A DNA stretch of 64,000 nucleotides from Saccharothrix carnea (GTDB lineage: Bacteria; Actinomycetota; Actinomycetes; Mycobacteriales; Pseudonocardiaceae). Position numbers and translations under genes: made by a program. Below, piece by piece: positions 31,284 through 39,761 of this stretch (its first letter is position 1; each line of letters begins with the position of its first letter). The notes below the pieces were generated by a model. That model was not told where the DNA came from. It ran no database searches and worked only from the letters and a program-made list of their open reading frames with translations. The stretch is from contig NZ_PYAX01000021.1 in NCBI RefSeq assembly GCF_003014735.1, positions 36,990-100,989 on the forward strand. Reading direction: 5' to 3'.

Positions 31284-31973
31284 TCAGCGGCCCACGCCGT
31301 AAACACCCCGCGCGTCGTCGCGGATGATCCGGCCGTGGTCCAGCTCGACCACGCGACGGCGCATGGAGTCGACGATGGAGTGGTCGTGGGTGGCCATCAG
31401 CACCGTCGTGCCGGTGCGGTTGATCCGCTCCAGCAGCAACATGATGTCCTGGCTGGTGTCGGGGTCCAGGTTTCCCGTCGGCTCGTCGGCGAGCAGCACC
31501 AGCGGCCGGTTGACGAACGCGCGGGCGATCGCCACCCGCTGCTGCTCACCACCGGACAGCTCGTGCGGCATCCGGTCCGCCTTGCCGTCGAGGCCGACCA
31601 GCTGCAGCACCTCGGGCACCACCTTGACGATGGTGTTGCGCGGCTTGCCGATCACCTCCAACGCGAACGCGACGTTCTCCGCCACGGTCTTGTTGGTCAG
31701 CAGCCGGAAGTCCTGGAACACGCAGCCGATGGACTGGCGCAGGCGGGGGACCCTGCGCCGGGACATCTTGGCCACGTCGAAGTTCGACACGTACACGCGG
31801 CCCTTGCTGGGCACTTCCTCCCGCAGCAGCAGCCGCAGGAACGTGGACTTCCCGGAACCGGAAGGCCCGATGAGGAACACGAACTCACCCTTGTCCATCT
31901 CGACCGAGACGTTGTCGAGCGCGGGACGCGCGGAGCTCTTGTAGACCTTGGACACGTGTTCGAGGCGAATCAC
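31284..31973 (-). CDS. ftsE: Cell division ATP-binding protein FtsE
   Basis: A 229-residue ABC ATPase. Walker A GPSGSGKST is at 36-44, then the signature LSGGEQQRVAIARA, Walker B LLADEPTGNLD and the H-loop MATHDHSI. It powers the FtsX membrane partner encoded just downstream and couples ATP hydrolysis to septal peptidoglycan remodelling. It is preceded by prfB on the same strand with a 67-base gap, the usual actinobacterial order. Confidence 0.97.
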   Translation of the reverse strand: MIRLEHVSKVYKSSARPALDNVSVEMDKGEFVFLIGPSGSGKSTFLRLLLREEVPSKGRVYVSNFDVAKMSRRRVPRLRQSIGCVFQDFRLLTNKTVAENVAFALEVIGKPRNTIVKVVPEVLQLVGLDGKADRMPHELSGGEQQRVAIARAFVNRPLVLLADEPTGNLDPDTSQDIMLLLERINRTGTTVLMATHDHSIVDSMRRRVVELDHGRIIRDDARGVYGVGR

Positions 31974-32040
31974 GAGGCGCGAGTGTACTCGCGGCCTGGG
32001 TAAAGCCCTCGTCTCGCCCGCCGGATGGCGGCTTGACCGA

Positions 32041-33141
32041 TCAGGACTGGTGCTGCTTGCGCCAGCGGATGCCCGCCTCCAGGAAGTCGTCGATCTCGCC
32101 GTCGAGCACCGCGGACGGGTTGCCGACCTCGTGCTCGGTGCGCAGGTCCTTGACCATCTGGTACGGGTGCAGCACGTAGGAGCGCATCTGGTTGCCCCAG
32201 CTCGAGCCGGTGTCCTTGAGCGCGTCCATCTTGGCCTGCTCCTCCTGCCGCTGGCGTTCCAGCAGCTTGGCCTGCAGCACGGCCATCGCGGTGGCCTTGT
32301 TCTGCAGCTGGGAGCGCTCGTTCTGGCAGGAGACCACGATGCCGGTCGGGATGTGCGTCAGGCGCACCGCCGAGTCGGTCGTGTTCACGCCCTGGCCGCC
32401 GGGGCCGGACGAGCGGTACACGTCGACCCGCAGGTCCTTCTCGTCGATGTCGACGTGGTCGGTCTGCTCGACCACGGGCACCACCTCGACGCCCGCGAAC
32501 GACGTCTGCCGGCGGCCCTGGTTGTCGAACGGCGAGATGCGCACGAGGCGGTGCGTGCCCTGCTCGACACTCAGCGTGCCGTAGGCGTACGGGGCCGTGA
32601 TGCGGAACGTGGCGGACTTGATGCCGGCCTCTTCCGCGTACGAGGTGTCGAACACGTCGACGCCGTAGCCGTGCCGCTCGGCCCACCGCGAGTACATCCG
32701 CAGCAGCATCTCGGCGAAGTCGGCCGCGTCCACGCCGCCCGCCTCGGCACGGATGGTGACCAGCGCGTTGCGCTCGTCGTACTCGCCGGACAGCAGCGTG
32801 CGGACCTCCAGCGAGGAGATCTCGTCACGCAGCTTCGCGCGCTCGGTGTCCGCCTCGGCGAGGCTGCCCGCGTCACCCTCGTCCTCGGCCAGCTCGTACA
32901 TGATCGAGAGGTCGTCCAGGCGGTCGCGCAGGCCCGTCACGCGGCGCAGCTCGCCCTGCTTGTGGGACAGCTGGCTGGTGACCTTCTGCGCCTTCTCCTG
33001 GTCGTCCCAGAGGTCCGGCCGGGCCGCCGCCTGCTCCAGCTCGGCGACCTGGGCGCGCAGAGCATCGAGGTCCATCACCGCCTCGATGCTCGAAAGCGTG
33101 GCGGAGAGGTCCTTGATGTCTGCTTCGACGTCGGGATTCAC
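32041..33141 (-). CDS. prfB: Peptide chain release factor 2
   Basis: A 366-residue class I release factor. The stop-codon reading tripeptide SPF is in RISPFDNQGRR, which indicates RF2 (UGA and UAA), and the catalytic GGQ is in SSGPGGQGVN. The N-terminal coiled-coil domain is complete. The gene is one continuous frame from the ATG at 33141, with no internal UGA, so the autoregulatory +1 frameshift known from many bacteria is absent here, as is usual in Actinobacteria. Confidence 0.97.
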   Translation of the reverse strand: MNPDVEADIKDLSATLSSIEAVMDLDALRAQVAELEQAAARPDLWDDQEKAQKVTSQLSHKQGELRRVTGLRDRLDDLSIMYELAEDEGDAGSLAEADTERAKLRDEISSLEVRTLLSGEYDERNALVTIRAEAGGVDAADFAEMLLRMYSRWAERHGYGVDVFDTSYAEEAGIKSATFRITAPYAYGTLSVEQGTHRLVRISPFDNQGRRQTSFAGVEVVPVVEQTDHVDIDEKDLRVDVYRSSGPGGQGVNTTDSAVRLTHIPTGIVVSCQNERSQLQNKATAMAVLQAKLLERQRQEEQAKMDALKDTGSSWGNQMRSYVLHPYQMVKDLRTEHEVGNPSAVLDGEIDDFLEAGIRWRKQHQS

Positions 33142-33192
33142 GTCCCAAGATTACGCCGGCACCGGTCGCGGAGTGCGACCGGTGGGCGCGTT

Positions 33193-33693
33193 TCAGGCCG
33201 TGGGGATGGCGTCGAGCAGCTTGAGCACGGCCTTGGCGTGGGCCAGGCCGAATTCGGCGACCGCCTTGGCGTAGGCGTCCTCCGCGGTCTTGACCGCCGT
33301 CTTGGCGGCCTCCTGCTCGGCGCCGTAACTGGCGCGAGCGGAGTCCACGAGCGCTTGCCGCTGTTTTGCGGTCAAGGAGCCCGCGTGCACCAGCCGCAGG
33401 ATCAGCGGGCTGCGCAGGTGGTCCGGTCCCGGCTCGGAGAGCAGCCAGTTCTTGAACGCCTTCTTGCCCGCCGCGGTCAGCACGTACTGCTGGCTGGAAC
33501 GCGGGCCCTGCTTGCCGAGGCGCAGCAGGCCCTGGTCCGCCAACGCGGGCAGCTCGCGGTAGACCTGGCTGCGGGTGACGCTGAAGAAGGCGCCGAAGCG
33601 CTCTCCCGCCTCAGCCACGAGCTGGCCACCGGTCTTGGGTCCGTCGTGCAGCAGCCCGAGCAGGGCAGCCGCCGTCGCATTCAGGTCCGACAC
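33193..33693 (-). CDS. PadR-family transcriptional regulator
   Basis: A 166-residue protein from a GTG at 33693 (VSDLNATAAALLGLLHDGPK). The winged helix occupies residues 1-90, with recognition helix VTRSQVYRELPALADQGLLR and wing GKQGPRSSQQYVLTAAGKKA. The C-terminal region is a helical dimerisation domain with an alanine-rich coiled coil. Such regulators repress nearby or distant transport and stress genes. No obvious target gene is adjacent; prfB follows after 51 bases. Confidence 0.88.
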   Translation of the reverse strand: MSDLNATAAALLGLLHDGPKTGGQLVAEAGERFGAFFSVTRSQVYRELPALADQGLLRLGKQGPRSSQQYVLTAAGKKAFKNWLLSEPGPDHLRSPLILRLVHAGSLTAKQRQALVDSARASYGAEQEAAKTAVKTAEDAYAKAVAEFGLAHAKAVLKLLDAIPTA

Positions 33694-34087
33694 CCCACCA
33701 ACGGTGCCACGCTCACCGGTCGCTGTCCACAATGGTCAGCCGTTCTGTCCACTGTGGCTGATCACGGGCTAGTGGAGTTGGGCCAAGCGGAGCAACGCAA
33801 AGCATCGCTGCGTAACCGCCCGCTGATCAACGCCACGCGTTCGGCCGCTTGACCGCGACTGTCCACGTGAAGTGGAAATCCATTGAGGCACAAGGGAAAC
33901 CGCACTTCTGCGTTCACTCGAACGGCAGCGCGGCGTCACGCGGCGCGTCCGCCCCGCCCCACCGGCCCCCTCGGCCGATAGCACAACCCGGTGATGTCCA
34001 CCCTCTCGATGTGGCAAACACGTCGGGTGGTGGGACCATTACGGCGGGTGTTCGTTCGACTGTGCTCGTTCGACTGGGAGGTCAGCT
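33694..34087. other. Divergent intergenic region without a gene
   Basis: About 390 bases between the PadR gene (minus) and the small zinc-ribbon gene (plus). I see no coding frame with a ribosome-binding sequence and no strong hairpin. It should hold the two divergent promoters. The repeated GTCCACTGTGG-like motifs at about 33725-33760 are short and may be chance. Confidence 0.4.
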
Positions 34088-34285
34088 GTGGGCATCAAAT
34101 GGACGACGGGGACGAAGGTAGTCCGCAACGCCCGCGCCTGGGCGTCCGGCACGATCCCGGAGCAGGCGGGCAAGGACGAGTGCATGGTGTGCGGCAAGCA
34201 GATCCGCAGGCATCGCACGGTCAGCGGCGAGGGCCGGGTCTGCTCGCTCACCTGCGCCCAGTACTGGGCCGAGAACATGACCTGA
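34088..34285 (+). CDS. Small zinc-ribbon protein
   Basis: A 65-residue protein from a GTG with GGGAGG 6 bases upstream. It carries CMVCGKQ and CSLTC, a C-x2-C...C-x3-C zinc-binding arrangement like a treble clef, with a Lys/Arg-rich linker (RRHRTVSGEGR). The family is small and widespread in Actinobacteria, without a known function as far as I can tell. A strong bidirectional hairpin follows 13 bases after the stop. Confidence 0.75.
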   Translation: MGIKWTTGTKVVRNARAWASGTIPEQAGKDECMVCGKQIRRHRTVSGEGRVCSLTCAQYWAENMT

Positions 34286-34298
34286 GCACTGAACAGGC

Positions 34299-34332
34299 GA
34301 AAGGCCCCCGGGAAACTTCCCGGGGGCCTTTC
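34299..34332. terminator. Bidirectional intrinsic terminator
   Basis: A perfect palindrome of 16-base arms (GAAAGGCCCCCGGGAA and complement) lies between the zinc-ribbon gene and the first initiator tRNA. On either strand the stem ends in CCTTTC, so it can stop transcription from both sides. Confidence 0.85.
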
Positions 34333-34338
34333 ACGTAG

Positions 34339-34412
34339 TAGCGGGGACAGGATTTGAACCTGCGACCTCTGGGTTATGAGCCCAGCGAGCTACCGAGCTG
34401 CTCCACCCCGCG
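34339..34412 (-). tRNA. Initiator tRNA-Met (CAT), copy downstream
   Basis: A 74-base cloverleaf on the minus strand. CGCGGGG at the 5' end faces CCCCGCT, leaving position 1 unpaired, and three G-C pairs flank the anticodon loop (GGGCTCATAACCC). Both are marks of initiator tRNA. The T-arm is GCAGGTTCAAATCCTGT. It is identical over its length to the copy at 34770-34843. Confidence 0.95.
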
Positions 34413-34659
34413 CTGTAAGTACAACTATACACACCCCGAAAACCCCTTATTCACCGGGGTCCCCCACCCTCTGTCTCCCCAGCTCACCCAGCCAGTCCCA
34501 CTGGCCCGAGCCGGCGGCCGGGGTTCGCGCGCAGCGACACCGGGCTGCCGACACCAGGACCTGGACCTCGATGTCGCGCCAGAACCCCCTGGTCCACGGC
34601 ACCGCAGCCCCGCCAACGCGACCCGACCCAGGACGGGGTCCAGGGGCTTGCCCCCGGTC

Positions 34660-34713
34660 GGGGGTGCAGGGGGCGAAGCCCGCCTGCCCGGGGTCCGGGG
34701 GTCGGACCCCCGG
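34660..34713. repeat. Second copy of the GC-rich dispersed repeat
   Basis: The block GGGGGCGAAGCCCGCC followed by CCGGGGGTCGGACCCCCGG matches 26451-26502 closely. It lies just beyond the terminator of the upstream initiator tRNA, in the same relation as the first copy to tmRNA. A further CCCCCGGTCGGGGG hairpin precedes it at about 34650. Confidence 0.65.
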
Positions 34714-34725
34714 TGTAAATGCGAA

Positions 34726-34760
34726 AAAGCCTTGTTCACGCTCTCCGTGAACAAGGCTTT
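34726..34760 (-). terminator. Intrinsic terminator of initiator tRNA, copy upstream
   Basis: Perfect 15-base arms (AAAGCCTTGTTCACG and complement) around CTCTC. On the minus strand the stem runs into GGCTTTTTC, a good U-tract. It begins 9 bases after the tRNA 3' end. Confidence 0.88.
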
Positions 34761-34769
34761 CCCACTTTG

Positions 34770-34843
34770 TAGCGGGGACAGGATTTGAACCTGCGACCTC
34801 TGGGTTATGAGCCCAGCGAGCTACCGAGCTGCTCCACCCCGCG
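34770..34843 (-). tRNA. Initiator tRNA-Met (CAT), copy upstream
   Basis: Identical to the copy at 34339-34412: unpaired position 1, the GGGCTCATAACCC anticodon stem-loop and the GCAGGTTCAAATCCTGT T-arm. It has its own terminator at 34726-34760, so the two copies are transcribed separately or by read-through from this one. Confidence 0.95.
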
Positions 34844-34884
34844 CTGCATTTAGAACTCTACGCCGAGGTTACGGGGATATGCAA

Positions 34885-34920
34885 ATCGGGTGGCCCGGAA
34901 CGTGTCCCAGGCCACCCGAT
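34885..34920 (-). terminator. Hairpin terminator after the UPF0182 gene
   Basis: ATCGGGTGGCC pairs with GGCCACCCGAT, and inner bases pair with one mismatch, 18 bases beyond the minus-strand UPF0182 stop. The following minus-strand sequence is ATTTGC, a weak U-tract. Confidence 0.65.
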
Positions 34921-34937
34921 CGCGATATCAGTGCAGG

Positions 34938-37919
34938 TCAGCCGGTCGGTGTCGGTGACGGCTGAGTGGTGGACGGCGTCTGGGTGGACGCCGTGCCGGC
35001 CGTCTCGAACCTCTTCGTCGCGTCGTCCAGCGCCTTGTAGGCGTTGCCGAGTTCGACGAAGTCACCGCTGGACTGGGCCGCCTGGATGCGGTCGATGGCC
35101 GCCTGGATGTCCCGCACGGCCTGCTGCAGCTCCGTGCCACCCTGCCCGTTGCCGGGCGGCGTGGGCGTGGTGGACGGCGTGGACGTCGGCGGCTGGCCGT
35201 TGTTCTCCGTGGGCGGCACCTGGGTCGACGAGCCGGACAGCACCTGCTCCATCGCCTCGCTCAGCGTCGGCGCGTAACCCACCTTGTCGCCGAAGCTGAC
35301 CAGCACCTTGTACAGCTGCGGGAACTGGGTGTTCTGGCTGGCCCGCTCGATGTAGATGGGCTCCACGTAGAGCAGGCCGCCGCCCACCGGCAACGTCAGC
35401 AGGTTGCCGTAGACGACCTTCGTCTGCCGCTGGGCGAGCAGGTTCAGCTCACCGCTGACCTCGCCGTTGGTCAGGAACGTCGTCTGGATCTGCTGCGGAC
35501 CCTTGACCTCGTTGTTGAGCGTCAGCACGCTGATCTTGCCGTAGTTGTCCGGGTCGGACCTGACCGTCACGTACGACGCCATGAACTCGCGGTTCAGCCG
35601 TACCAGCGCGCTGGTCAGCTGGAAGCTGACCTTGTTCGCGTCACCGGTCGGGTCACCCGCCAGCACGTAGAACGGCGGCTGCCGGTCGCGTTGCTGCGCC
35701 ACGCCCTGCTGCTGCGCCTCGACCGTGGTGGCGTTGTCGATGGTCGGGTCGGACGGCACGTCCCAGAACGAGACGCCGGAGTAGAAGTCACGCGGGTTGT
35801 CCACGTGGTACTCCGCCAGCATCTCGCGCTGCACCTTGAACAGGTCCTCGGGGTAGCGCAGGTGCTCCTTCAGCGAGTCCGACATCTCGCTGTTGGCCTT
35901 CACCGTGCCCGGGAAGACACCCATCCACGCCTTCAGCACCGGGTCCTTGGTGTCCATCTCGTACAGCGTCACCGTGCCGTCGTAGGCGTCCACAGTGGCC
36001 TTGACCGAGTTGCGGATGTACCCGATCTCCCGGTTCGGCTGCTGCGCGACACCCGGCAGCGAGTCGTTGGTGGCGTCACCCAGCGGCGTGCGGCGCGCGT
36101 ACGGGTAGTTGTCGAGCGTGGTGTAGCCGTCCACGATCCACGTGATGCGGCCGTCCACCACGGCCGGGTACGGGTCGCCGTCCACGGTCAGCCACGGCGC
36201 CACGGCCTCGACGCGGTCGCGCGGGTTGCGGTTGAAGATGATCCGCGAGTCGTCGCCGATGGCCGAGTTGAACAGGATGTTCCGCTCGCCGTAGGCGGCG
36301 GCGAAGACCATCTTGTTGAACAGGCCGCCGATGCGGACGCCGCCCTTGCCGGTGTAGGTGTAGGACGAGCCGTCTGTGTCGTACTCACCGGGCGCGCCCT
36401 CGCCCCGGCCGCCGACGATGGCGTAGTCGGCGGGGCCGCCCAGCTCACCGAAGTAGGTGCGGGGCTGCTGCACGCCGAACGGGCCGGTCTGGACCTTGCC
36501 GTCCTGGCCGACCTGGGCCACCTCGAACACCGGGTAGCCGCCGTTGCCGCCCTCGTCCGCGGGCGAGTTCACCTTGCTGGCCTCGGCGAACACCATGCCG
36601 TTGCCGTGGGTGTAGATGAGGTGCTGGTTGATCCAGTCGCGCTGGGCCTGCGGGATGCTCGCCGTCTGCAGCTCGCGCACCGCGACGATGTAGTCCTGGA
36701 GCTGGCCGTTGACCTTGTAGCGGTCGACGTCCAGCTTCTCCGGGAACGCGTAGAACGGCCGGAGCTGCTGGAACTGGGTGAACGTCTTGGAGATGACGGC
36801 CGGGTCGAGCAGCCGGACGTTGCCGACGGTCGCCTGGTCGTTCTTCAGCTCGTCCAGCGAGACGTTCTGCTTGCCCGCGTACGGCTTGCTCTCCACCTTG
36901 TCCTCGGTCAGCCCGTAGGCCTGCCGGGTGGCGTCGATGCTGCGGACGATCGGTTCGGCTTCCTTCTCGATGGCGTTGGGCCTCACCGAGAACTGCTCCA
37001 GCACGGCGGGCCACGCGGCGCCGACCAGGATGGAGGACAGCACCAGCAGCACGGTCGCGATCGCCGGCAGCTGCAGGTTGCGCAGCACGGCGCCCGCGAA
37101 GAACGCGATGGCGCAGAAGACCGCGATGAACAGCAGGATCAGCTTGGCGGGCAGCACCGCGTTGAGGTCGGTGTAGCTCGCGCCGTTGAACTTGTCGTTG
37201 CGGTCGGAGAACAGCAGCATGTACCGGTCGAAGAAGTACGCGACCGCCTTGAGCAGGATGAACACGCCGGCCACGATCGCCAGGTGGGTGCGCGCGGGCC
37301 CGGAGAGCTGACCGCCGCGGCCCGCCAGGCGGATGCCGCCGAACAGGTAGTGCGCCACCACGGCGGCGACGAACGCGACCGCCGTGGCGATGAACAGCCA
37401 CGACAGGACCCAGGTGTAGAACGGCAGCTGGAAGGCGTAGAAGCCGATGTCGTTGCCGAACTCGGGGTCGTTCACGCCGAACGAGGTAGCGTTGAAGAAC
37501 AGCTGGACGACCTGCCAGTCGCCCTGGGCCGAGGTGCCGGCGATGAGGCCGACGAGCACCGGCAGGCCGATGGCGAACAGCTTCATCCGCCTGCTGACCA
37601 CGGCCCGGTAGCGGGCCACCGGGTCGTCGGGCCCGGACACCGGCACGAACACCGGCCGGCTCCGGTAGGCGAGGATCAGGTTGATCGCGACGAGACCGCC
37701 CACCAGCAGACCCACGGCGAAGAACAACCCGAACCGGGTCGCCAGCACCGTGCCGTAGACGCTGCGGAAGCCGACCTCACCGAACCAGAGCCAGTTGACG
37801 TAGGTGCCGAGCAGCCTTGAGCCGGTGATCAGACCGACCAGGACCACCGCACCGACGATGAGCAGAATCCGGCTGCGACGGGACAGCCTGGGCAGTCCGA
37901 CCGGGGGCCGTGTGGCCAC
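34938..37919 (-). CDS. UPF0182 family membrane protein
   Basis: A 993-residue protein from a GTG at 37919 with AGGAG 8 bases upstream; the frame reaches 38033 but without a ribosome-binding sequence. About seven membrane helices fill the first 320 residues (ILLIVGAVVLVGLITGSRLL first). A large extracytoplasmic domain of about 600 residues follows, and the tail is Pro/Thr/Gln-rich (TQVPPTENNGQPPTSTPSTT). The family (COG1615) is conserved across Actinobacteria and its biochemical role is not established. It heads a conserved block shared with mycobacteria. Confidence 0.93.
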   Translation of the reverse strand: MATRPPVGLPRLSRRSRILLIVGAVVLVGLITGSRLLGTYVNWLWFGEVGFRSVYGTVLATRFGLFFAVGLLVGGLVAINLILAYRSRPVFVPVSGPDDPVARYRAVVSRRMKLFAIGLPVLVGLIAGTSAQGDWQVVQLFFNATSFGVNDPEFGNDIGFYAFQLPFYTWVLSWLFIATAVAFVAAVVAHYLFGGIRLAGRGGQLSGPARTHLAIVAGVFILLKAVAYFFDRYMLLFSDRNDKFNGASYTDLNAVLPAKLILLFIAVFCAIAFFAGAVLRNLQLPAIATVLLVLSSILVGAAWPAVLEQFSVRPNAIEKEAEPIVRSIDATRQAYGLTEDKVESKPYAGKQNVSLDELKNDQATVGNVRLLDPAVISKTFTQFQQLRPFYAFPEKLDVDRYKVNGQLQDYIVAVRELQTASIPQAQRDWINQHLIYTHGNGMVFAEASKVNSPADEGGNGGYPVFEVAQVGQDGKVQTGPFGVQQPRTYFGELGGPADYAIVGGRGEGAPGEYDTDGSSYTYTGKGGVRIGGLFNKMVFAAAYGERNILFNSAIGDDSRIIFNRNPRDRVEAVAPWLTVDGDPYPAVVDGRITWIVDGYTTLDNYPYARRTPLGDATNDSLPGVAQQPNREIGYIRNSVKATVDAYDGTVTLYEMDTKDPVLKAWMGVFPGTVKANSEMSDSLKEHLRYPEDLFKVQREMLAEYHVDNPRDFYSGVSFWDVPSDPTIDNATTVEAQQQGVAQQRDRQPPFYVLAGDPTGDANKVSFQLTSALVRLNREFMASYVTVRSDPDNYGKISVLTLNNEVKGPQQIQTTFLTNGEVSGELNLLAQRQTKVVYGNLLTLPVGGGLLYVEPIYIERASQNTQFPQLYKVLVSFGDKVGYAPTLSEAMEQVLSGSSTQVPPTENNGQPPTSTPSTTPTPPGNGQGGTELQQAVRDIQAAIDRIQAAQSSGDFVELGNAYKALDDATKRFETAGTASTQTPSTTQPSPTPTG

Positions 37920-38024
37920 GGGGCACGCTCCTGGATCGCGGTAGTGGCGTTCGTACGTTCTGTCCAACTCTACGGAGGCCGCCGAGGGTTCCCCGTTCGG
38001 TCTTGCCTTTACCCAGATGCGACC

Positions 38025-38567
38025 ATGGCGCACGTGTCAGCCAGTGAAACGCCGCCCGTGGTGCTGCCCGCCGTCGCCCGCGAGGTCGAGGAGTTCGTGT
38101 CCACCGCCGGGTGGAACCAGCCGACCCAGCTGTTCGCGCTGGTACCGACGGCCGAGCTGTTGGCGCAGCAGCCGGAGCTGGCGGGCCAGCTCGACCCCGA
38201 CGCCTCGCCGTTGACGCCGATCGCGCAGGACTCGCTGCCCGACGACGAGCTGGACCGGGCGCTGGCGGGCATCGTGTGGCCGGACGTCGTGCACGGGTGC
38301 GCGTTGGCGCAGGAAATCGTCGTGCTGCCGCCGGACGCCGAGGCCCAGCTGACCGAGCAGGAGCTGGACGACGAGCAGGCGCGCAGGTTCGCCGCCGAAC
38401 ACCCCCAGCGCCGGGAGGCGAGGCTGGTGGCGGCGGTGCTGCGGGACGGCTCGGCGGCGTGCGTGCTGAGGCTGCGGGGCAACGTGGAGGTGCCCGAGGA
38501 GGTCGTGGCGCACCCCGAACTGGCCCCGAACCTCACCCGCGCACTCCTGGAGACACTGCGGCCCTGA
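38025..38567 (+). CDS. PPA1309 family protein
   Basis: A 180-residue acidic protein from the ATG at 38025 (MAHVSASETPPVVLPAVARE). It has the conserved actinobacterial pattern GWNQPTQLFALVPTAELLA, then PDDELDRALAGIVWPDVVHG, then EARLVAAVLRDGSAACVLRL. It is soluble, without a signal peptide. The family is found between the UPF0182 and PDZ-protease genes in many Actinobacteria. No function is known to me. Confidence 0.85.
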   Translation: MAHVSASETPPVVLPAVAREVEEFVSTAGWNQPTQLFALVPTAELLAQQPELAGQLDPDASPLTPIAQDSLPDDELDRALAGIVWPDVVHGCALAQEIVVLPPDAEAQLTEQELDDEQARRFAAEHPQRREARLVAAVLRDGSAACVLRLRGNVEVPEEVVAHPELAPNLTRALLETLRP

Positions 38568-38594
38568 CCCCGCCCGCCGTCTGCGAGCAGCGGC

Positions 38595-39680
38595 CTAACA
38601 ACTGGGCGCGTCGCCGCCCTTGCTCAGCGACCCCAGCGACTGCACGGCGTCGTCCAACGTCTGCACCTTGACCAGCCGCAGGCCCTCCGGGGCGTGCTGC
38701 TTGGCCTCGTCGCAGTTGCCCGCGGGCACGAGGAACACGGTGGCGCCGCCTTCGCGGGCGGCCACCATCTTGAACCCGATGCCGCCGATGCGGCCGACCT
38801 CGCCCTTGTCGTTGATCTCGCCGGTGCCCGCGACGGACAGGCCGCCGTTCAGCTCGCCCGGCGTGAGCTTGTCGACGATCGACAACGCGAACAGCAGGCC
38901 GGCGGACGGGCCGCCCACGTCGGTCAGGCTGATCTTGATGTCGAACGGCACGTCGGCGCGGTCCAGCGGCAGCACGCCCAGGAAGCCGGTCTCGCGGCCC
39001 TCGGCCCGCCCGAGGGTGACGGTGGCGGTCTTGCTCTCGGACCCGCGCTTGTAGGTCAGCGTGATCCGGTCACCCGGCTTGGTGCTCTCCAGCGCCGAGC
39101 GCACGTCGTCCGCGCTGCCGATCTGCTTGCCGTTGACCTCCAGCAGCTGGTCGTTGGGCTCCAGCACCTCGGCCGCCGCGGTGTCGTTGGTGATCTCGGC
39201 GGCGACGACCTTCATGTCGGACTTCAGGTGGCGCAGCGCGGCCACCTCGGCGCTGGTCTGCGAGTCCTGGAACGCCTTCACGTTCTGGTCGCGGACCTGC
39301 TGCTCGGACTCACCGGGCCGGAAGAACTCCTCGCGCGGCGCGAGCGCGTACCGGCCGCTCACCCACAGGCCGAGCGCGCCGAACAGCGACACGTCGTCGG
39401 TGAGCGACACGGTGGTCATGGTGAGCTTGCCGCTGGTCGGGAACGTGTCCTGACCGTCCACCGACACCACGTCGGTGCCGTTGACCTGGCCCAACGTGTC
39501 GTAGGTCGGTCCAGGGCCCAGGGCGACGTACGGCACGCGGGCGAACCCGCCGAGCAGGCCGAGGGCGAGCACGACCGCGAGGCTGACCACGAGGGTCCAC
39601 GTCCGCCGGGTCAGGCCGCGCCGCGGCGCGTGCGGTGGGGTTGGTGCCTGGTCCACGACGGTGTCGGTGCCTTCGGTCAC
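38595..39680 (-). CDS. Membrane-anchored PDZ / Lon-type (S16) protease
   Basis: A 361-residue protein. One membrane helix near 27-47 (RTWTLVVSLAVVLALGLLGG) anchors it outside the cell. A PDZ domain follows at about 155-225 (VLEPNDQLLEVNGKQIGSAD). The Lon catalytic domain has S259 in GGPSAGL and K304 in GIGFKM, the Ser-Lys dyad. It lacks the ATPase of true Lon, like YlbL proteins. Substrates are probably exported or membrane proteins. It lies divergent from the DUF2342 gene. Confidence 0.9.
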   Translation of the reverse strand: MTEGTDTVVDQAPTPPHAPRRGLTRRTWTLVVSLAVVLALGLLGGFARVPYVALGPGPTYDTLGQVNGTDVVSVDGQDTFPTSGKLTMTTVSLTDDVSLFGALGLWVSGRYALAPREEFFRPGESEQQVRDQNVKAFQDSQTSAEVAALRHLKSDMKVVAAEITNDTAAAEVLEPNDQLLEVNGKQIGSADDVRSALESTKPGDRITLTYKRGSESKTATVTLGRAEGRETGFLGVLPLDRADVPFDIKISLTDVGGPSAGLLFALSIVDKLTPGELNGGLSVAGTGEINDKGEVGRIGGIGFKMVAAREGGATVFLVPAGNCDEAKQHAPEGLRLVKVQTLDDAVQSLGSLSKGGDAPSC

Positions 39681-39761
39681 GCCCGACAGGGTACGACCAC
39701 ACCGTCACGCTGCCGGCGAACCGGTCCCACGCGGCGCTCCCGTGCCGCGTACCGTGGACCC

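Noticed and set aside
32041..33141. Programmed frameshift in prfB
   Set aside because: The reading frame is continuous from the ATG through the SPF and GGQ motifs; no early in-frame UGA exists.
31948..33852. A 634-codon plus-strand frame opposite prfB
   Set aside because: No motifs and shadow-like composition; prfB and PadR explain the region.
35691..37820. A long frame on the plus strand opposite the UPF0182 gene
   Set aside because: Its product is low-complexity (Val, Arg, His, Asp-rich) and it mirrors the minus-strand codons; the UPF0182 protein has clear membrane helices and a ribosome-binding sequence.
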